Assembly (NCBI RefSeq): GCF_015477775.1
Contig: NZ_JADLQO010000002.1
Coordinates: forward strand, 310,001 to 374,000
Source: Nocardia abscessus
Lineage (GTDB): Bacteria > Actinomycetota > Actinomycetes > Mycobacteriales > Mycobacteriaceae
Direction: 5' to 3'
Length of the DNA: 64,000 bases
The notes below the pieces were generated by a model. The model was given only the letters and a program-made list of their open reading frames with translations, was not told the origin of the DNA and ran no database searches. A program made the position numbers and the translations under genes. Of this stretch, positions 34,570-44,087 are shown piece by piece. Numbering within the stretch: position 1 is the stretch's first letter; each line of letters opens with the position of its first letter.

Positions 34570-35805
34570 TCAGTTCCGCCTCTTGTGCCGTTTCCCGCTC
34601 GGGCGCGCGCCCGGCCGCGGCGCCTGCCCGGCCGCGCGCTGCCGGCGCGGAGTCTCGTCCAGGTCCCGTCCCGCCGCCGTGCTCGCCCGGCGCTCGGCCG
34701 CGATCCCCGCGCGAGCGCTGGCCGCGCCCGCCCGCTTGGCCAGAACCTTCCTGGTGTGCCCCGCCACCGGTCCCCAGCGTTCCTTGATCGAGACCAGCAG
34801 CGGAGTCGCGAAGAAAATCGAGGAGTACGTGCCGATCAGCAGACCGACCAGCTGCACCAGCGCCAAGTCCTTGAGGGTCCCGACGCCCAGCATCCAGACC
34901 GCGATCACCATCAAGCCGACGATCGGCAGTATGCCGATCAGAGCGGTGTTGATCGACCGCATGAGCGTCTGGTTCACCGCGAGGTTGGCCTGCTCACCGT
35001 AGGTGCGTCTGGTCAGATGGAGAATACCGTGGGTGTTCTCCTCGACCTTGTCGAACACGACGACCGAGTCGTAGAGCGAGAAGCCGAGGATGGTCAGGAT
35101 GCCGATCACCGTCGCCGGGGTGACCTCGAAGCCGACCAGCGAGTACACGCCCGCGGTGACGGTGACGTCGAAGACCAGCGCCGCCAGCGCCGCGATGGCC
35201 ATGTGCGTCTCGAAGCGGACCGCGATGTAGACCGCGACGAGCACGAGGAACACCGCGAGCGCGATGAGCGCCTTGCGGGTGATCTGGCTGCCCCAGGTCT
35301 CGCTGACGTCGGAGGTGCTGATCGCGGCCAGGCTCGGGTTGCCGGTCTTGTCCTTCGGCTGGAACTCGGCGAACAGCGCGCTGTTCACCGCCTCCACCTG
35401 CTGCTGGTTCAGCGCCTCGGACCGGATCAGCATGGTGGCCGACCCGCCGGTGCCGACGGTCTGCACCGAGACCGGGTCGGTGCCGATGGCGCCCCGGTAG
35501 ACGTCCTCCACCTCACTGGTGGTCGCGTTCCCGGCCGGGAACTGGATGCGCGAACCGCCCTCGAAGTCGATGCCGAAGTTGAAGCCGCGGAAGAGGATGC
35601 TGCCCAGCGAGATGAGCACGATCACGGCGGTGATCAGGTACCACATCCGGCGCTTGCCGATGACGTCGATCGCGCCCGTGCCGGTGTAGAGGCGGTTGAA
35701 GAAGCCGTGCTTGGGCGTCTGCGGCTCGGTGACCGCCTCGAATACGTCGGTGACCTCGGTGGCGCTCGGCTTGTCGAGCGAGTGGGTGGTGTGGCTGTTG
35801 GTCAT
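34570..35805 (-). CDS. secF: Protein translocase subunit SecF
   Basis: With SecD it uses the proton gradient to finish export of proteins through SecYEG. The 411-residue protein has an N-terminal helix, the periplasmic domain with FGIDFEGGSRIQFP (about 67-80), and five C-terminal helices including ILGFSLYDSVVVFDKVEEN and the NQTLMRSINTALIGILP loop. The basic Arg/Pro/Gly-rich tail of about 60 residues is longer than in E. coli and usual for actinobacteria. It starts seven bases after the secD stop. Confidence 0.97.
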   Translation of the reverse strand: MTNSHTTHSLDKPSATEVTDVFEAVTEPQTPKHGFFNRLYTGTGAIDVIGKRRMWYLITAVIVLISLGSILFRGFNFGIDFEGGSRIQFPAGNATTSEVEDVYRGAIGTDPVSVQTVGTGGSATMLIRSEALNQQQVEAVNSALFAEFQPKDKTGNPSLAAISTSDVSETWGSQITRKALIALAVFLVLVAVYIAVRFETHMAIAALAALVFDVTVTAGVYSLVGFEVTPATVIGILTILGFSLYDSVVVFDKVEENTHGILHLTRRTYGEQANLAVNQTLMRSINTALIGILPIVGLMVIAVWMLGVGTLKDLALVQLVGLLIGTYSSIFFATPLLVSIKERWGPVAGHTRKVLAKRAGAASARAGIAAERRASTAAGRDLDETPRRQRAAGQAPRPGARPSGKRHKRRN

Positions 35806-35812
35806 CGCGTCC

Positions 35813-37468
35813 TCACGCCTTCCCGATGGCGGCCGCGGCCGCCTTCCGCTCGCGGGCGATCTGCTGGATCGCGCCGAGGCCGTTCACCGACGGCTTGGAC
35901 CAGAACGCCGTCCGGGAGGCGAGCAGCACCAGCGGCGAGGTGACCAGGAACACCACCACGACATCCAGGATCGTGGTGAGACCGAGGGTGAACGCGAAAC
36001 CCTTCACCTGGCCCACGGCCAGGATGTACAGCACGGCCGCGGCGATGAAGCTGACGGCGTTGCCGGACAGGATGGTCCGGCGGGCGCGCTGCCAGCCGCG
36101 CGGCGCGGCGGAACGGAAGCTGCGGCCCTCGCGCATTTCGTCCTTGATCCGTTCGAAGAACACCACGAACGAGTCGGCGGTCATACCGATACCGATGATC
36201 AGACCGGCGATACCGGCGAGATCGAGGGTGAAGCCGATCCAGCGTCCGAGCAGCACCATGATGCCGTAGACGGCCAACCCGGAGGCCACCAGCGACAAGC
36301 CGGTGACGAAACCGAGCATCCGGTAGTAGGCGAGGCAGTAGAGCAACACCACCGCCAAGCCGATCGCACCGGCGAGCAGGCCGGCCTTGAGAGACGAGAG
36401 GCCGAGGGTGGCGGAGACCGTCTCGGCCTCGGAGGTCTGGAACGACAGCGGCAGCGAGCCGTACTTCAGCGTGTTCGCCAGTTCCTTCGCCGACGAGGCG
36501 GTGAAGTTGCCCGAGATCTGGGTGCGGCCACCCTGCTGCGGCCCCTGCTGCACGACCGGTGCGCTGACCACCTTCGAGTCGAGCACGAAGGCGACCCGCT
36601 TGTAGACGTACTCGCCGGTCAGCGCCGCCCATGCGTCACTGCCGCCGGACTTGAAGTCCAAGTAGACCTCGTGCCTGGCCTGCTGCTGGTTCAGGCCGGA
36701 GGTGGCGTCTTTGATCTCCTGGCCGTCGATGCGGCTCTTGTCCAGCAGGAGAACCTCGGTGCCGTCGGTCGAGCAGGTGACCAGCGGAAGATCCGGGTCG
36801 TCGTTGCCCGCGAGCGGATCGGACTTCCCGCAGTCCAGAGTGGCCAGCGCGGTCTGCTGCACGGACTGATCGGTGCTCTGCCGCAGCGCCTTCGCCGCCT
36901 GGATCTCCCTGCTGGCCTCTTCGGTGGGCGTCAGCGCGGGATCGACCGGCGGCTGCGTCGGCTGCTGGGCGGGGAACACCCGCTGCTGCGGCGCGGGTGT
37001 CGGTTCCGCGGTCTCCGGCGCGCTGGGCTGGGCCTCCGGCGCCTGCTGCGTGCCAGGCGTGGTCTGCGGGGTGGCGCCGCGACCCGCGGTGGGCACGGCC
37101 TGCAGCACTGGGCGGATGTAGAGCTTGGCGGTCGTCGCCAGCGCGCGTGCCTGCTGCCCATCGTCACCGGGCACGGTGATCACGATGTTGTCGCCATCGA
37201 TGACGACCTCGGAGCCGCCGACGCCGAGCCCGTTGACCCGGTTCTCGATGATGTCCTGCGCCTTCTTCAGGCTGTCCTGGCTCGGCTTGCTGCCGTCCGG
37301 CGTGCGCGCGGACAGCGTGACCCGGGTGCCACCCTGCAGGTCGATGCCGAGCTTCGGCGTCGGGGACTTGTCACCGGTGAAGAACACCAGCGCATAGACC
37401 ACGGCCAGCAGCGCGGCATAGACGCCGAGCAGCCGGAGCGGGTGCGCCGATCCTTGGGAAGGTGGCAC
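35813..37468 (-). CDS. secD: Protein translocase subunit SecD
   Basis: Partner of SecF in the Sec export motor. Of 551 residues, the first helix and [17 protein letters not shown] come first, then a large periplasmic domain with a Pro/Gln/Thr/Glu-rich insertion (about 135-190), typical of actinobacterial SecD. Six helices follow, with [21 protein letters not shown] and [20 protein letters not shown] at 37468 lies 119 bases after yajC. Confidence 0.97.
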   Translation of the reverse strand: MPPSQGSAHPLRLLGVYAALLAVVYALVFFTGDKSPTPKLGIDLQGGTRVTLSARTPDGSKPSQDSLKKAQDIIENRVNGLGVGGSEVVIDGDNIVITVPGDDGQQARALATTAKLYIRPVLQAVPTAGRGATPQTTPGTQQAPEAQPSAPETAEPTPAPQQRVFPAQQPTQPPVDPALTPTEEASREIQAAKALRQSTDQSVQQTALATLDCGKSDPLAGNDDPDLPLVTCSTDGTEVLLLDKSRIDGQEIKDATSGLNQQQARHEVYLDFKSGGSDAWAALTGEYVYKRVAFVLDSKVVSAPVVQQGPQQGGRTQISGNFTASSAKELANTLKYGSLPLSFQTSEAETVSATLGLSSLKAGLLAGAIGLAVVLLYCLAYYRMLGFVTGLSLVASGLAVYGIMVLLGRWIGFTLDLAGIAGLIIGIGMTADSFVVFFERIKDEMREGRSFRSAAPRGWQRARRTILSGNAVSFIAAAVLYILAVGQVKGFAFTLGLTTILDVVVVFLVTSPLVLLASRTAFWSKPSVNGLGAIQQIARERKAAAAAIGKA

Positions 37469-37587
37469 AGTACGTCATCTCCTAGGCGGGAAGTCGAGGA
37501 TGGAACGAGCAGGCAGGCACCAGCGCCGCCGGGTGCGCGGACGGAAAGCCGCGGCGACATCCGGCGATGCGGGCACAACCGGAACGA

Positions 37588-37962
37588 TCAGTCCTTGGTC
37601 AGGCGGGTCTCGGTCTGCTCGGTGGATTCCTCGACGGTCGCGGTCGCGGTCGCGTCCGCGTCGTCCGAGCTCGTGGCGTCCGCGCCGGTCGACTCGGTGG
37701 TCACCGCGTCCTCGGCGCGCACCTCACGGATGGCCTGACGCAGCCACGTGGTGACCACGTCCTCGGCGATCTCGAGGTCGACCGTGGTGTCGTCGAGTTC
37801 GACCACGGTGCCGTACAGACCCGACGTGGTGATGACCTGATCGCCGATCTTCAGGTTGTCCTGCATGCTCGCGACCTTCTCGGCCTCCCGCTTCTGACGG
37901 CGGACACCGAGGAACATCGGCACGAGCAGGGCTACCAGTAGCAGCGGAAACAGCAGTTCCAT
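37588..37962 (-). CDS. yajC: Preprotein translocase subunit YajC
   Basis: Small accessory protein of the SecDF complex. The 124-residue product has one N-terminal helix (MELLFPLLLVALLVPMF), then RRQKREAEKVASMQDNLKIG and GDQVITTSGLYGTVVELDD, the YajC core. The acidic Ala/Thr/Asp-rich tail is variable in the family. First gene of the yajC-secD-secF-lipoprotein-apt series. Confidence 0.96.
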   Translation of the reverse strand: MELLFPLLLVALLVPMFLGVRRQKREAEKVASMQDNLKIGDQVITTSGLYGTVVELDDTTVDLEIAEDVVTTWLRQAIREVRAEDAVTTESTGADATSSDDADATATATVEESTEQTETRLTKD

Positions 37963-38087
37963 CGTCGAAGTCAGTCCCTAGTGTTGTGGGTGGGATGGAC
38001 AAGTACCCACACAGTCTGCCAGTTCGCCGCGCGGATGCCACACCCGCACACCCGCTGGACAGCCATAACGCCCCTTCACACGCCGAC

Positions 38088-38117
38088 TCGCCCGCCGGAA
38101 CACGCTCCGGCGGGCGA
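38088..38117. terminator. Hairpin downstream of the monooxygenase gene
   Basis: Perfect 12-bp arms (TCGCCCGCCGGA / TCCGGCGGGCGA) with a six-base loop, about 50 bases after the minus-strand stop at 38166. Likely ends the monooxygenase transcript ahead of yajC. Confidence 0.65.
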
Positions 38118-38165
38118 ACTCGCGTGCGACGCGGCCCCGGGAAGTCATCCCGCGGCCGCGGGAAG

Positions 38166-39656
38166 TCAGGCGGCCTTGCCGTAGAGGTAGTCCTCCAGCG
38201 GGAAGCTGACGGCTTCGCGGTGCGCGTTGAGCGTGCTGGTCGGCCGCAGCAGGGCGGCCTCGCCGTGCTGGTTGAAGTAATAGCTGCGCGCGGTGGCGCA
38301 GTCGCCGCCGTAGAAGACCGACGAACCGAGCTTGGCGGTGACCCGGTCCAGGAACGCAGCGTTGGCCTGCTCGGTGACCTCGAAGGTGTGCTCGCCCCGC
38401 CTGCGCAGCTCGCCGAACAAGCGGCCCATGTGCTTCATCTGCGCCTCGATGGTCGTGAAGTAGGACAGACCGCTGTAGGAGTAGGGGCTGTTGAGGCTGA
38501 GGAAGTTGGGGAACTTCGGCACCGTGATGCCCTCGTAGGCTTGAAAACGGTTGTCCCGCCAGAACTTGCCGAGGTTCATCCCGTCGCGGCCGATGATCTC
38601 GATGGCCGGGAAGTTCACGTCCCACAGGTTGAAGCCGGTGGCCAGGATGAGCGTGTCGATCTCGGTCTTGTGCCCGTCGGCGGTGACGATGCCGTCCGGC
38701 TCGACGCGCTCGATCGCGTGGGTCTCCAAGCGCACGTGCGGCTGGTTGAACGTCGTGAAGTAATGGTTGGAGAAGGTCGGCCGCTTGCACCCGAAATCGT
38801 AGTGCGGCGTCAGCTGCCTGCGCGTCTCCTTGTCGCGCACGGATGCGCGCAGATGCGCCTTGGCCAGCGCGCCCGCGCCCTTGTTCATCAGCTTGGCCTG
38901 CTTGAAGTGCAGCACCCCGACCACCATCAGGGCCTCCAGCAAGCTGGTGTTGACCAGCCGCGCCGCCTTCTGCGTGGCGGGAACACGTTCGAAGAGCTTC
39001 CGCACCGGCGCGGGGATCGCGGTGTCGATCTTCGGGACCACCCAGATGGGCGTGCGCTGGAATACGGTGAGCGCCTGCGCCTTTCTGGCCACTTCTGGCA
39101 CCAACTGCACGGCGGTGGCGCCGGTGCCGATGATCGCGGCCCTGCGGCCGGTGAGATCGAAGCCGTCCTCCCACGCGGTGGTGTGGATGATCTTGCCCTG
39201 GAACGAATCGATACCGGGGAACGGCGGAGTGTAGGGCTGGGAAAGGAACCCCGTCGCGGTCAGCAGGTACCGGCCGGTGATGGTCTCCCCGCCCGCGATC
39301 GAGACCACCCAGTGCTGCTGCTCGTCGTCCCAGCGCGCGCCGTCGACGAGGGTGCCGAAGCGCATCCGGCGCCGCAGGCCGTACTTGTCGGCGACGCGTT
39401 CGGCGTACTTCTTCAGTTCCGCGCCCGGCGCGAACAGGCGCGACCAGTGCGGATTCGGCTCGAACGAGTAGGAGTAGGTGACCGAGGCGATGTCGACCGC
39501 CAGACCCGGATAGTGATTGACGTGCCAGGTGCCCCCGAGATCGTCCTCCCGCTCCAGGATGACGTAATTGCTCAGGCCGAGCCGATCGAGCTGAATGCCC
39601 GCCCCCATGCCCCCGAACCCCGCACCGACCACGACCGCGTCGTATTGAGGCGCCAC
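38166..39656 (-). CDS. Flavin-dependent Baeyer-Villiger-type monooxygenase
   Basis: An NADPH- and FAD-dependent enzyme that would insert oxygen next to a ketone or hydroxylate a small substrate. The 496-residue protein has the FAD motif VVVGAGFGGMG (about 8-18), a GTGATA NADPH motif (about 180), and the Baeyer-Villiger fingerprint FQGKIIHTTAWED (about 152-164) plus LILATGFNLWD. Start GTG 39656 has AGGAGG six bases upstream. It is divergent from a TetR regulator with an operator between them. Confidence 0.92.
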   Translation of the reverse strand: MAPQYDAVVVGAGFGGMGAGIQLDRLGLSNYVILEREDDLGGTWHVNHYPGLAVDIASVTYSYSFEPNPHWSRLFAPGAELKKYAERVADKYGLRRRMRFGTLVDGARWDDEQQHWVVSIAGGETITGRYLLTATGFLSQPYTPPFPGIDSFQGKIIHTTAWEDGFDLTGRRAAIIGTGATAVQLVPEVARKAQALTVFQRTPIWVVPKIDTAIPAPVRKLFERVPATQKAARLVNTSLLEALMVVGVLHFKQAKLMNKGAGALAKAHLRASVRDKETRRQLTPHYDFGCKRPTFSNHYFTTFNQPHVRLETHAIERVEPDGIVTADGHKTEIDTLILATGFNLWDVNFPAIEIIGRDGMNLGKFWRDNRFQAYEGITVPKFPNFLSLNSPYSYSGLSYFTTIEAQMKHMGRLFGELRRRGEHTFEVTEQANAAFLDRVTAKLGSSVFYGGDCATARSYYFNQHGEAALLRPTSTLNAHREAVSFPLEDYLYGKAA

Positions 39657-39688
39657 ACCGAACCTCCTGCTAGCTGAACCACATATCA

Positions 39689-39708
39689 CGGAATGACACA
39701 TCATTCCG
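39689..39708. promoter_or_regulatory. Palindromic operator between monooxygenase and tetR genes
   Basis: CGGAATGA-CACA-TCATTCCG, perfect 8-bp arms, in the 78-base divergent region. It is the obvious binding site for the adjacent TetR-type repressor and would control both genes. Confidence 0.7.
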
Positions 39709-39734
39709 CTTGTGACGACTGTATCATCGGCTAG

Positions 39735-40358
39735 GTGACGAAGCCATCCACGCGTGCCGAGCGACGGAAAGCCGAACTGCGCCAGGAGATCATCGACACC
39801 GCCTTCGTCTGTTTCGCGGAGAAGGGCTATCACGCGACCGGCATCGCCGACATCGCGGGCCACCTAGGCATCGGACACGGCACCTTCTACCGGTACTTCA
39901 GCAACAAGCGCGACATCATCGACCACGTCATCGATGATCTGGCCGCGCGCATCATCGCCGCCCTCGGCACCGAGAACGCCCCGGACGCCGCCGCCACCCT
40001 CGACGAATACCGCGCCCAGATCGACCGCATCGGCGTGGCACTCACCGAGATCCTGCTGGCCGACCGCAGGGTGGCCCAGCTACTGCTGTTCCATGCCACC
40101 GGCATCGACGACGAACTCACCCAGCGGCTGTACGGACTGCTCGACACCGCCGACGCGCTCACCGCGGGCTATCTCGACCACGGTGTCGAGTTGGGCTACC
40201 TGCGCGCCGACCTGGATACCCGCAACACCGCGCGGGCGGTGACCGGCATGCTCATCGCAGGCATCGTGCACTCGCTGCGCGAACCGGACGAGGCCGCGAT
40301 CGCCGGACTCAACCAGGCGATCCGCCGCCTGCTCGTGGACGGCGTTCGCAAGGATTGA
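39735..40358 (+). CDS. TetR-family transcriptional regulator
   Basis: A 207-residue repressor-type protein with an N-terminal HTH (DTAFVCFAEKGYHATGIADIAGHLGIGHGTFYRYFSNK as positions 21-58, here described by its ends DTAFVCFAEKGYHATGI and GHGTFYRYFSNK) and a helical ligand domain. GTG at 39735 is the start; no strong ribosome-binding site is visible and the message may be leaderless. Divergent from the monooxygenase, whose substrate may be its inducer. Confidence 0.93.
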   Translation: MTKPSTRAERRKAELRQEIIDTAFVCFAEKGYHATGIADIAGHLGIGHGTFYRYFSNKRDIIDHVIDDLAARIIAALGTENAPDAAATLDEYRAQIDRIGVALTEILLADRRVAQLLLFHATGIDDELTQRLYGLLDTADALTAGYLDHGVELGYLRADLDTRNTARAVTGMLIAGIVHSLREPDEAAIAGLNQAIRRLLVDGVRKD

Positions 40359-40509
40359 GCAACGCGGCAATCCCCCTGACACCACGACCGGGCGCTAGGG
40401 TGAGGCGCACTGATCCGACGCTTCGCCAGGGGGACGGCCCTTGTTCGCAAAAGGCCAGGGAATTCCGAAACTTTCCTTCCGAGCGGTCCGGCGCACCGAG
40501 CCTGACAGA

Positions 40510-41073
40510 ATGGCGCCTGTGACCCCGGAGGACGTGCGCCGCACCCGTTTCGCGACTTCGACGCTCGGGCATCGCGGCTACCACGCGGACGAGGTGGATG
40601 CCTTCCTCGAACTCGTCGCCGCGACCCTGGCCGGACAGGGCGTGCTCGCCGCCGACGATCTGCGGCATGTCAGCTTCGACCCGCCTCGCCTCGGCCAGCG
40701 CGGCTATCGCGCCGACCAGGTCGACGAGTACCTGGATCAGTTGCGCACCGAGCTGGAGTTCCGTCAGCGCGGCGTCCGGCCGGTGCCGGCCGCGAACGGC
40801 AACGGCCACCCCATGCTCACACCCGACGACGTGCGCCGCATGCGATTCACCCCGGCCCCGATGGGCCGACGCGGATACAACGAGGAAGAGGTCGGCGCGT
40901 TCCTCGATCTGGTCGCCGCGAGCCTCGCACACGGCGGAGCGGGCAGCCTCACCATCGACGACGTCCGGACGGTCCGCTTCACCGAGGCCCGCCTCGGCAC
41001 GCGCGGCTATCAACGCGACGAGGTCGACGCCTTTCTCGACTTGGTCGCCGCCGCATTGCGCCATCGCCACTGA
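40510..41073 (+). CDS. Protein made of four tandem DivIVA-domain repeats
   Basis: A 187-residue protein built almost wholly of four copies (about 37 residues each: 4-40, 46-82, 103-139, 147-183) of the DivIVA N-terminal signature, seen best as RLGTRGYQRDEVDAFLDLV and PMGRRGYNEEEVGAFLDLV. In DivIVA/Wag31 one such unit binds curved membrane and a long coiled coil follows; here there is no coiled coil. Repeat 2 is the most diverged. The start is uncertain: TTG 40441 has GGGGGAC upstream, but codons 40441-40509 look non-coding, so ATG 40510 is preferred. Likely peripheral-membrane; role unknown. Confidence 0.85.
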   Translation: MAPVTPEDVRRTRFATSTLGHRGYHADEVDAFLELVAATLAGQGVLAADDLRHVSFDPPRLGQRGYRADQVDEYLDQLRTELEFRQRGVRPVPAANGNGHPMLTPDDVRRMRFTPAPMGRRGYNEEEVGAFLDLVAASLAHGGAGSLTIDDVRTVRFTEARLGTRGYQRDEVDAFLDLVAAALRHRH

Positions 41074-41109
41074 CCGGCCACCGCGCCCTCGTTCACCCGC
41101 GGCGGCGGG

Positions 41110-42192
41110 TCATTCGAACAGGTCGAGGGTGGGGTGCGGCTCGCGACCGCGCACTTCGATGGAGCCGAACACCAGGTCGGGCGGCGGGACGAGGCCGAGG
41201 TGCTCCCAGGCGGCGGCAGTGGCCACCCGGCCGCGGGGTGTGCGCGCGACCATGCCCGCGCGAACCAAGAACGGTTCGCATACTTCTTCGACGGTCGCGG
41301 CTTCCTCCCCGACCGCCACCGCCAGGGTGGACACCCCGACCGGGCCACCGCCGAAACTGCGGACGAGCGCGCCGAGCACCGCGCGGTCGAGGCGGTCGAG
41401 GCCGAGCACGTCCACGTCGTAGACCTCGAGCGCGGCCTGCGCGACAGGGCGGGTGATCCGGCCGTCGGCCCGGACCTCCGCGTAGTCGCGAACGCGCCGC
41501 AGCAGGCGGTTGGCGATGCGGGGCGTGCCGCGCGAGCGGCCCGCGATCTCCGACGCCGCCTCCTCATCGATGACGACGCCGAGGATGTGCGCCGAACGTT
41601 GCAGGATGCGCAGCAGCTCCCCCGGCTCGTAGAAGTCCATGTGCCCGGTGAAACCGAAGCGGTCGCGCAGCGGCCCGGTCAGCGCTCCGGACCGGGTGGT
41701 GGCGCCGACCAGGGTGAACGGCGCGATGTCCAGGGGAATGGAGGTGGCGCCGGGGCCCTTGCCGACGACCACGTCCACCCGGAAATCCTCCATCGCCAGG
41801 TAGAGCATCTCCTCGGCGGGGCGGGCCATCCGGTGGATCTCGTCGATGAACAGCACATCGCCCTCGACCAGGTTGCTGAGCATGGCGGCCAGGTCGCCCG
41901 CCCGCTCCAGCGCGGGGCCCGACGTGATCCGCAGCGCGGTGCCCAGTTCCGTGGCGATGATCATCGCCATGCTCGTCTTGCCGAGTCCAGGCGGGCCGGA
42001 GAGCAGGACGTGGTCCGGCGTGCCGCCGCGCTGTTTGGCTCCGCGCAACACCAGTCCGAGCTGTTCGCGCACTCTGGGCTGACCGATGAAGTCGTCAAGC
42101 GACTTCGGGCGCAGACTCGCCTCGATCTCGCCGTCGGACTTCAAATAGCTTGCGCTGACCTGGGATTCGGTGGGTTCCTCTTGGTGGTCCAT
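41110..42192 (-). CDS. ruvB: Holliday junction branch-migration ATPase RuvB
   Basis: Hexameric motor that moves Holliday junctions with RuvA. The 360 residues include KSLDDFIGQ, Walker [16 protein letters not shown] (about 63-77), Walker [10 protein letters not shown], sensor 1 [20 protein letters not shown] and the Arg-finger/winged-helix region [20 protein letters not shown]. It follows ruvA after six bases, as the last gene of ruvC-ruvA-ruvB. Confidence 0.97.
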   Translation of the reverse strand: MDHQEEPTESQVSASYLKSDGEIEASLRPKSLDDFIGQPRVREQLGLVLRGAKQRGGTPDHVLLSGPPGLGKTSMAMIIATELGTALRITSGPALERAGDLAAMLSNLVEGDVLFIDEIHRMARPAEEMLYLAMEDFRVDVVVGKGPGATSIPLDIAPFTLVGATTRSGALTGPLRDRFGFTGHMDFYEPGELLRILQRSAHILGVVIDEEAASEIAGRSRGTPRIANRLLRRVRDYAEVRADGRITRPVAQAALEVYDVDVLGLDRLDRAVLGALVRSFGGGPVGVSTLAVAVGEEAATVEEVCEPFLVRAGMVARTPRGRVATAAAWEHLGLVPPPDLVFGSIEVRGREPHPTLDLFE

Positions 42193-42198
42193 AACGTC

Positions 42199-42804
42199 TT
42201 ACCGGTTCTTGCCGAGCAGGCCGAGCGCGGCGCGCAGGGCGGCGGAGGTGTCGGCGGTGGGCTGGTCCGCAAGCACCGCGTCGATCGCCTGATCGGCCTG
42301 CTTGGCGGCGAAACCGAGGCCGACTAGCGCCTCGGCGACCTGATCGCGCACCGGCGTGCCCACCGCGGCGGACGCCGATCCTGGCGGACCGGCAGGCACC
42401 GGAACAAGATTCACCTTGTCCCGCAGTTCCACCACCATGCGCTCGGCGCCGCGCTTGCCGATGCCGGGCACCCGGGTCAGCGCCGCCACGTTGCTCTCGG
42501 CCAGCGCTTTGCGCAGCGCCTCGGGCTCGAGAACGGCCAGCACGGCCATGGCGAGGCGGGGGCCGACGCCGGAGACGGTTTGCAGCAGGCCGAACAGGTC
42601 GCGGGCCTCGGTGTCGGCGAAACCGTAGAGCGTCATCGAGTCCTCGCGGACGATCATCGCGGTGTAGAGCCGGATCTCCTCGCCACGGGTCAGCCCGGCC
42701 AGCGTGGACGGGGTGGCGTTGAGCCGGTAGCCGACGCCGGCCGCCTCGATCACCGCGTGGTCGAGGGCGATTTCCAGCACTTCACCGCGTACCGACGCGA
42801 TCAC
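42199..42804 (-). CDS. ruvA: Holliday junction-binding protein RuvA
   Basis: Tetrameric junction-binding subunit. The 201-residue protein starts [21 protein letters not shown] and has an OB-fold domain, tandem helix-hairpin-helix motifs ([38 protein letters not shown]) and a C-terminal RuvB-contact domain ([20 protein letters not shown]). GTG 42804 overlaps the ruvC stop by four bases, which decides the start. Confidence 0.96.
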   Translation of the reverse strand: MIASVRGEVLEIALDHAVIEAAGVGYRLNATPSTLAGLTRGEEIRLYTAMIVREDSMTLYGFADTEARDLFGLLQTVSGVGPRLAMAVLAVLEPEALRKALAESNVAALTRVPGIGKRGAERMVVELRDKVNLVPVPAGPPGSASAAVGTPVRDQVAEALVGLGFAAKQADQAIDAVLADQPTADTSAALRAALGLLGKNR

Positions 42805-43370
42805 CCGCGCACCGCCTTCCGTTGTTCGGCCAGCCGTTCGATGTACCGGCGCTGCGCCGCGGCCGCCTTGGCCTCCGCCGCGGCCATCCGCTCCAGCAGC
42901 GGCGCCCGCCAACAATGGCAGATCGCCAGCGCCAGCGCATCCGCCGCGTCCGCCGGTTTCGGCGCGGTCGCCAGGCCGAGGATACGGGTGACCATCGCGG
43001 TGACCTGCTTCTTGTCCGCGGCGCCGTTGCCGGTGACCGCGGCCTTGACCTCGCTGGGCGTGTGGAAGGCGACCGGGATCCCCCGGCGCGCCGCGGCCAG
43101 CGCGATCACTCCGCCCGCCTGCGCGGTGCCCATGGCGGTACGGACATTGTGCTGGGCGAAGACGCGTTCGATCGCGACGGCCCCCGGCTTGTGGGTGTCC
43201 ATCCAGCGCTCGGCGGCGTCGGCCACCGCCAGCAGGCGCCGGGCCAGATCCATGTCACCGGGAGTGCGGACCACGTCGACGTCCACGGCGGTGACCTTCC
43301 GGCCCGACCCGCCGTCGACGATGCTGAGGCCACATCGGGTGAGTCCGGGGTCGACGCCCATCACCCGCAC
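42801..43370 (-). CDS. ruvC: Crossover junction endodeoxyribonuclease RuvC
   Basis: Resolves Holliday junctions by paired nicks. The 189-residue protein starts [20 protein letters not shown] (first catalytic Asp) and keeps [16 protein letters not shown] (Glu) and [16 protein letters not shown] (Asp pair). GTG 43370 has GAGAGGGG five bases upstream; the frame could extend to 43397 but into the promoter. An SOS box lies 20 bases upstream. Confidence 0.96.
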   Translation of the reverse strand: MRVMGVDPGLTRCGLSIVDGGSGRKVTAVDVDVVRTPGDMDLARRLLAVADAAERWMDTHKPGAVAIERVFAQHNVRTAMGTAQAGGVIALAAARRGIPVAFHTPSEVKAAVTGNGAADKKQVTAMVTRILGLATAPKPADAADALALAICHCWRAPLLERMAAAEAKAAAAQRRYIERLAEQRKAVRG

Positions 43371-43389
43371 GACAACCCCTCTCCCGGAC

Positions 43390-43405
43390 ACGAACAATTG
43401 TTCGA
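43390..43405. promoter_or_regulatory. LexA (SOS) box upstream of ruvCAB
   Basis: ACGAACAATTGTTCGA matches 15 of 16 positions of the mycobacterial SOS consensus TCGAAC-N4-GTTCGA. It lies 20 bases before the ruvC start, where LexA would repress the ruvCAB operon until DNA damage. Confidence 0.8.
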
Positions 43406-43450
43406 GAGTCTAGCGGAGGCTTGCTCTTTCGCCGTCCCCGACACGACGGG

Positions 43451-43903
43451 CTATCCGCCGAGGGCCGTCGCTTCCCCTGAGGGGCCCGGCAATCCCAGCA
43501 ACTGCGGATTACTCGCGCGCGCCGCCCACTGCCGCGCGGGATCGGCGACCAGGCGGCGGGCGCCCAGATCGAGCAAGCCGCTGACGTTGGTCACCGTAGC
43601 GGCGACCACCCCGTCGGCCCGGGTCAGGACGTGCTCGACCCGATAGGTCTTGCCCTGCCCCCACTGCCAGGCACACGACACGTCCACGGTGTCGCCACCG
43701 CGAAGTTCACGCTGGAAGCGAAGTACGGTCTCCAAATTGACCGGCCCGAGGCCCGACGCGATCAGCTCGTCGACCGAGACGCCCGCCGCCTGGACGCACG
43801 CGAAACGCGCATGGTCGGCGAATTGGTGGTAGGCCGCGCCGGTGACGTGCAATTGCGGGTCCAGGTCGGACACCCGGACTTCGATGCGGGTACTGAACGA
43901 CAC
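43451..43903 (-). CDS. 4HBT-type acyl-CoA thioesterase
   Basis: A 150-residue hot-dog-fold protein: FSTRIEVRVSDLDPQLHVTG with the DxD-H-region of 4-hydroxybenzoyl-CoA thioesterases, YHQFADHARFACVQAAG and a central GPVNLETVLRFQREL. Expected to hydrolyse an acyl-CoA in the cytoplasm; substrate unknown. GTG 43903 fixes the normal family start; the frame upstream to 44515 is antisense to the macro gene. Confidence 0.88.
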   Translation of the reverse strand: MSFSTRIEVRVSDLDPQLHVTGAAYHQFADHARFACVQAAGVSVDELIASGLGPVNLETVLRFQRELRGGDTVDVSCAWQWGQGKTYRVEHVLTRADGVVAATVTNVSGLLDLGARRLVADPARQWAARASNPQLLGLPGPSGEATALGG

Positions 43904-44087
43904 GGGCCGACTATGCCAGCGGGCACCGACAAGTTCGCCGCACCGACGGGACGCATGCGCTCGCACGGGCACCCGCCCGTCCGGATACCGGAAGGCCCAG
44001 AGAGGATGAGCGATCATTCCGCAGCGCGCACTCGCCACGCGGGCCTCGAATCGGCCGGTGAGGCGGTCGGCTTCGCTCCTGCGCCGC

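Noticed and set aside
40441..40509. N-terminal extension of the DivIVA-repeat protein from TTG
   Set aside because: A Shine-Dalgarno-like GGGGGAC is present, but codons in the extension (AAA, CTT, AGA, GGA) are unlike the rest of the gene and outside the repeats.
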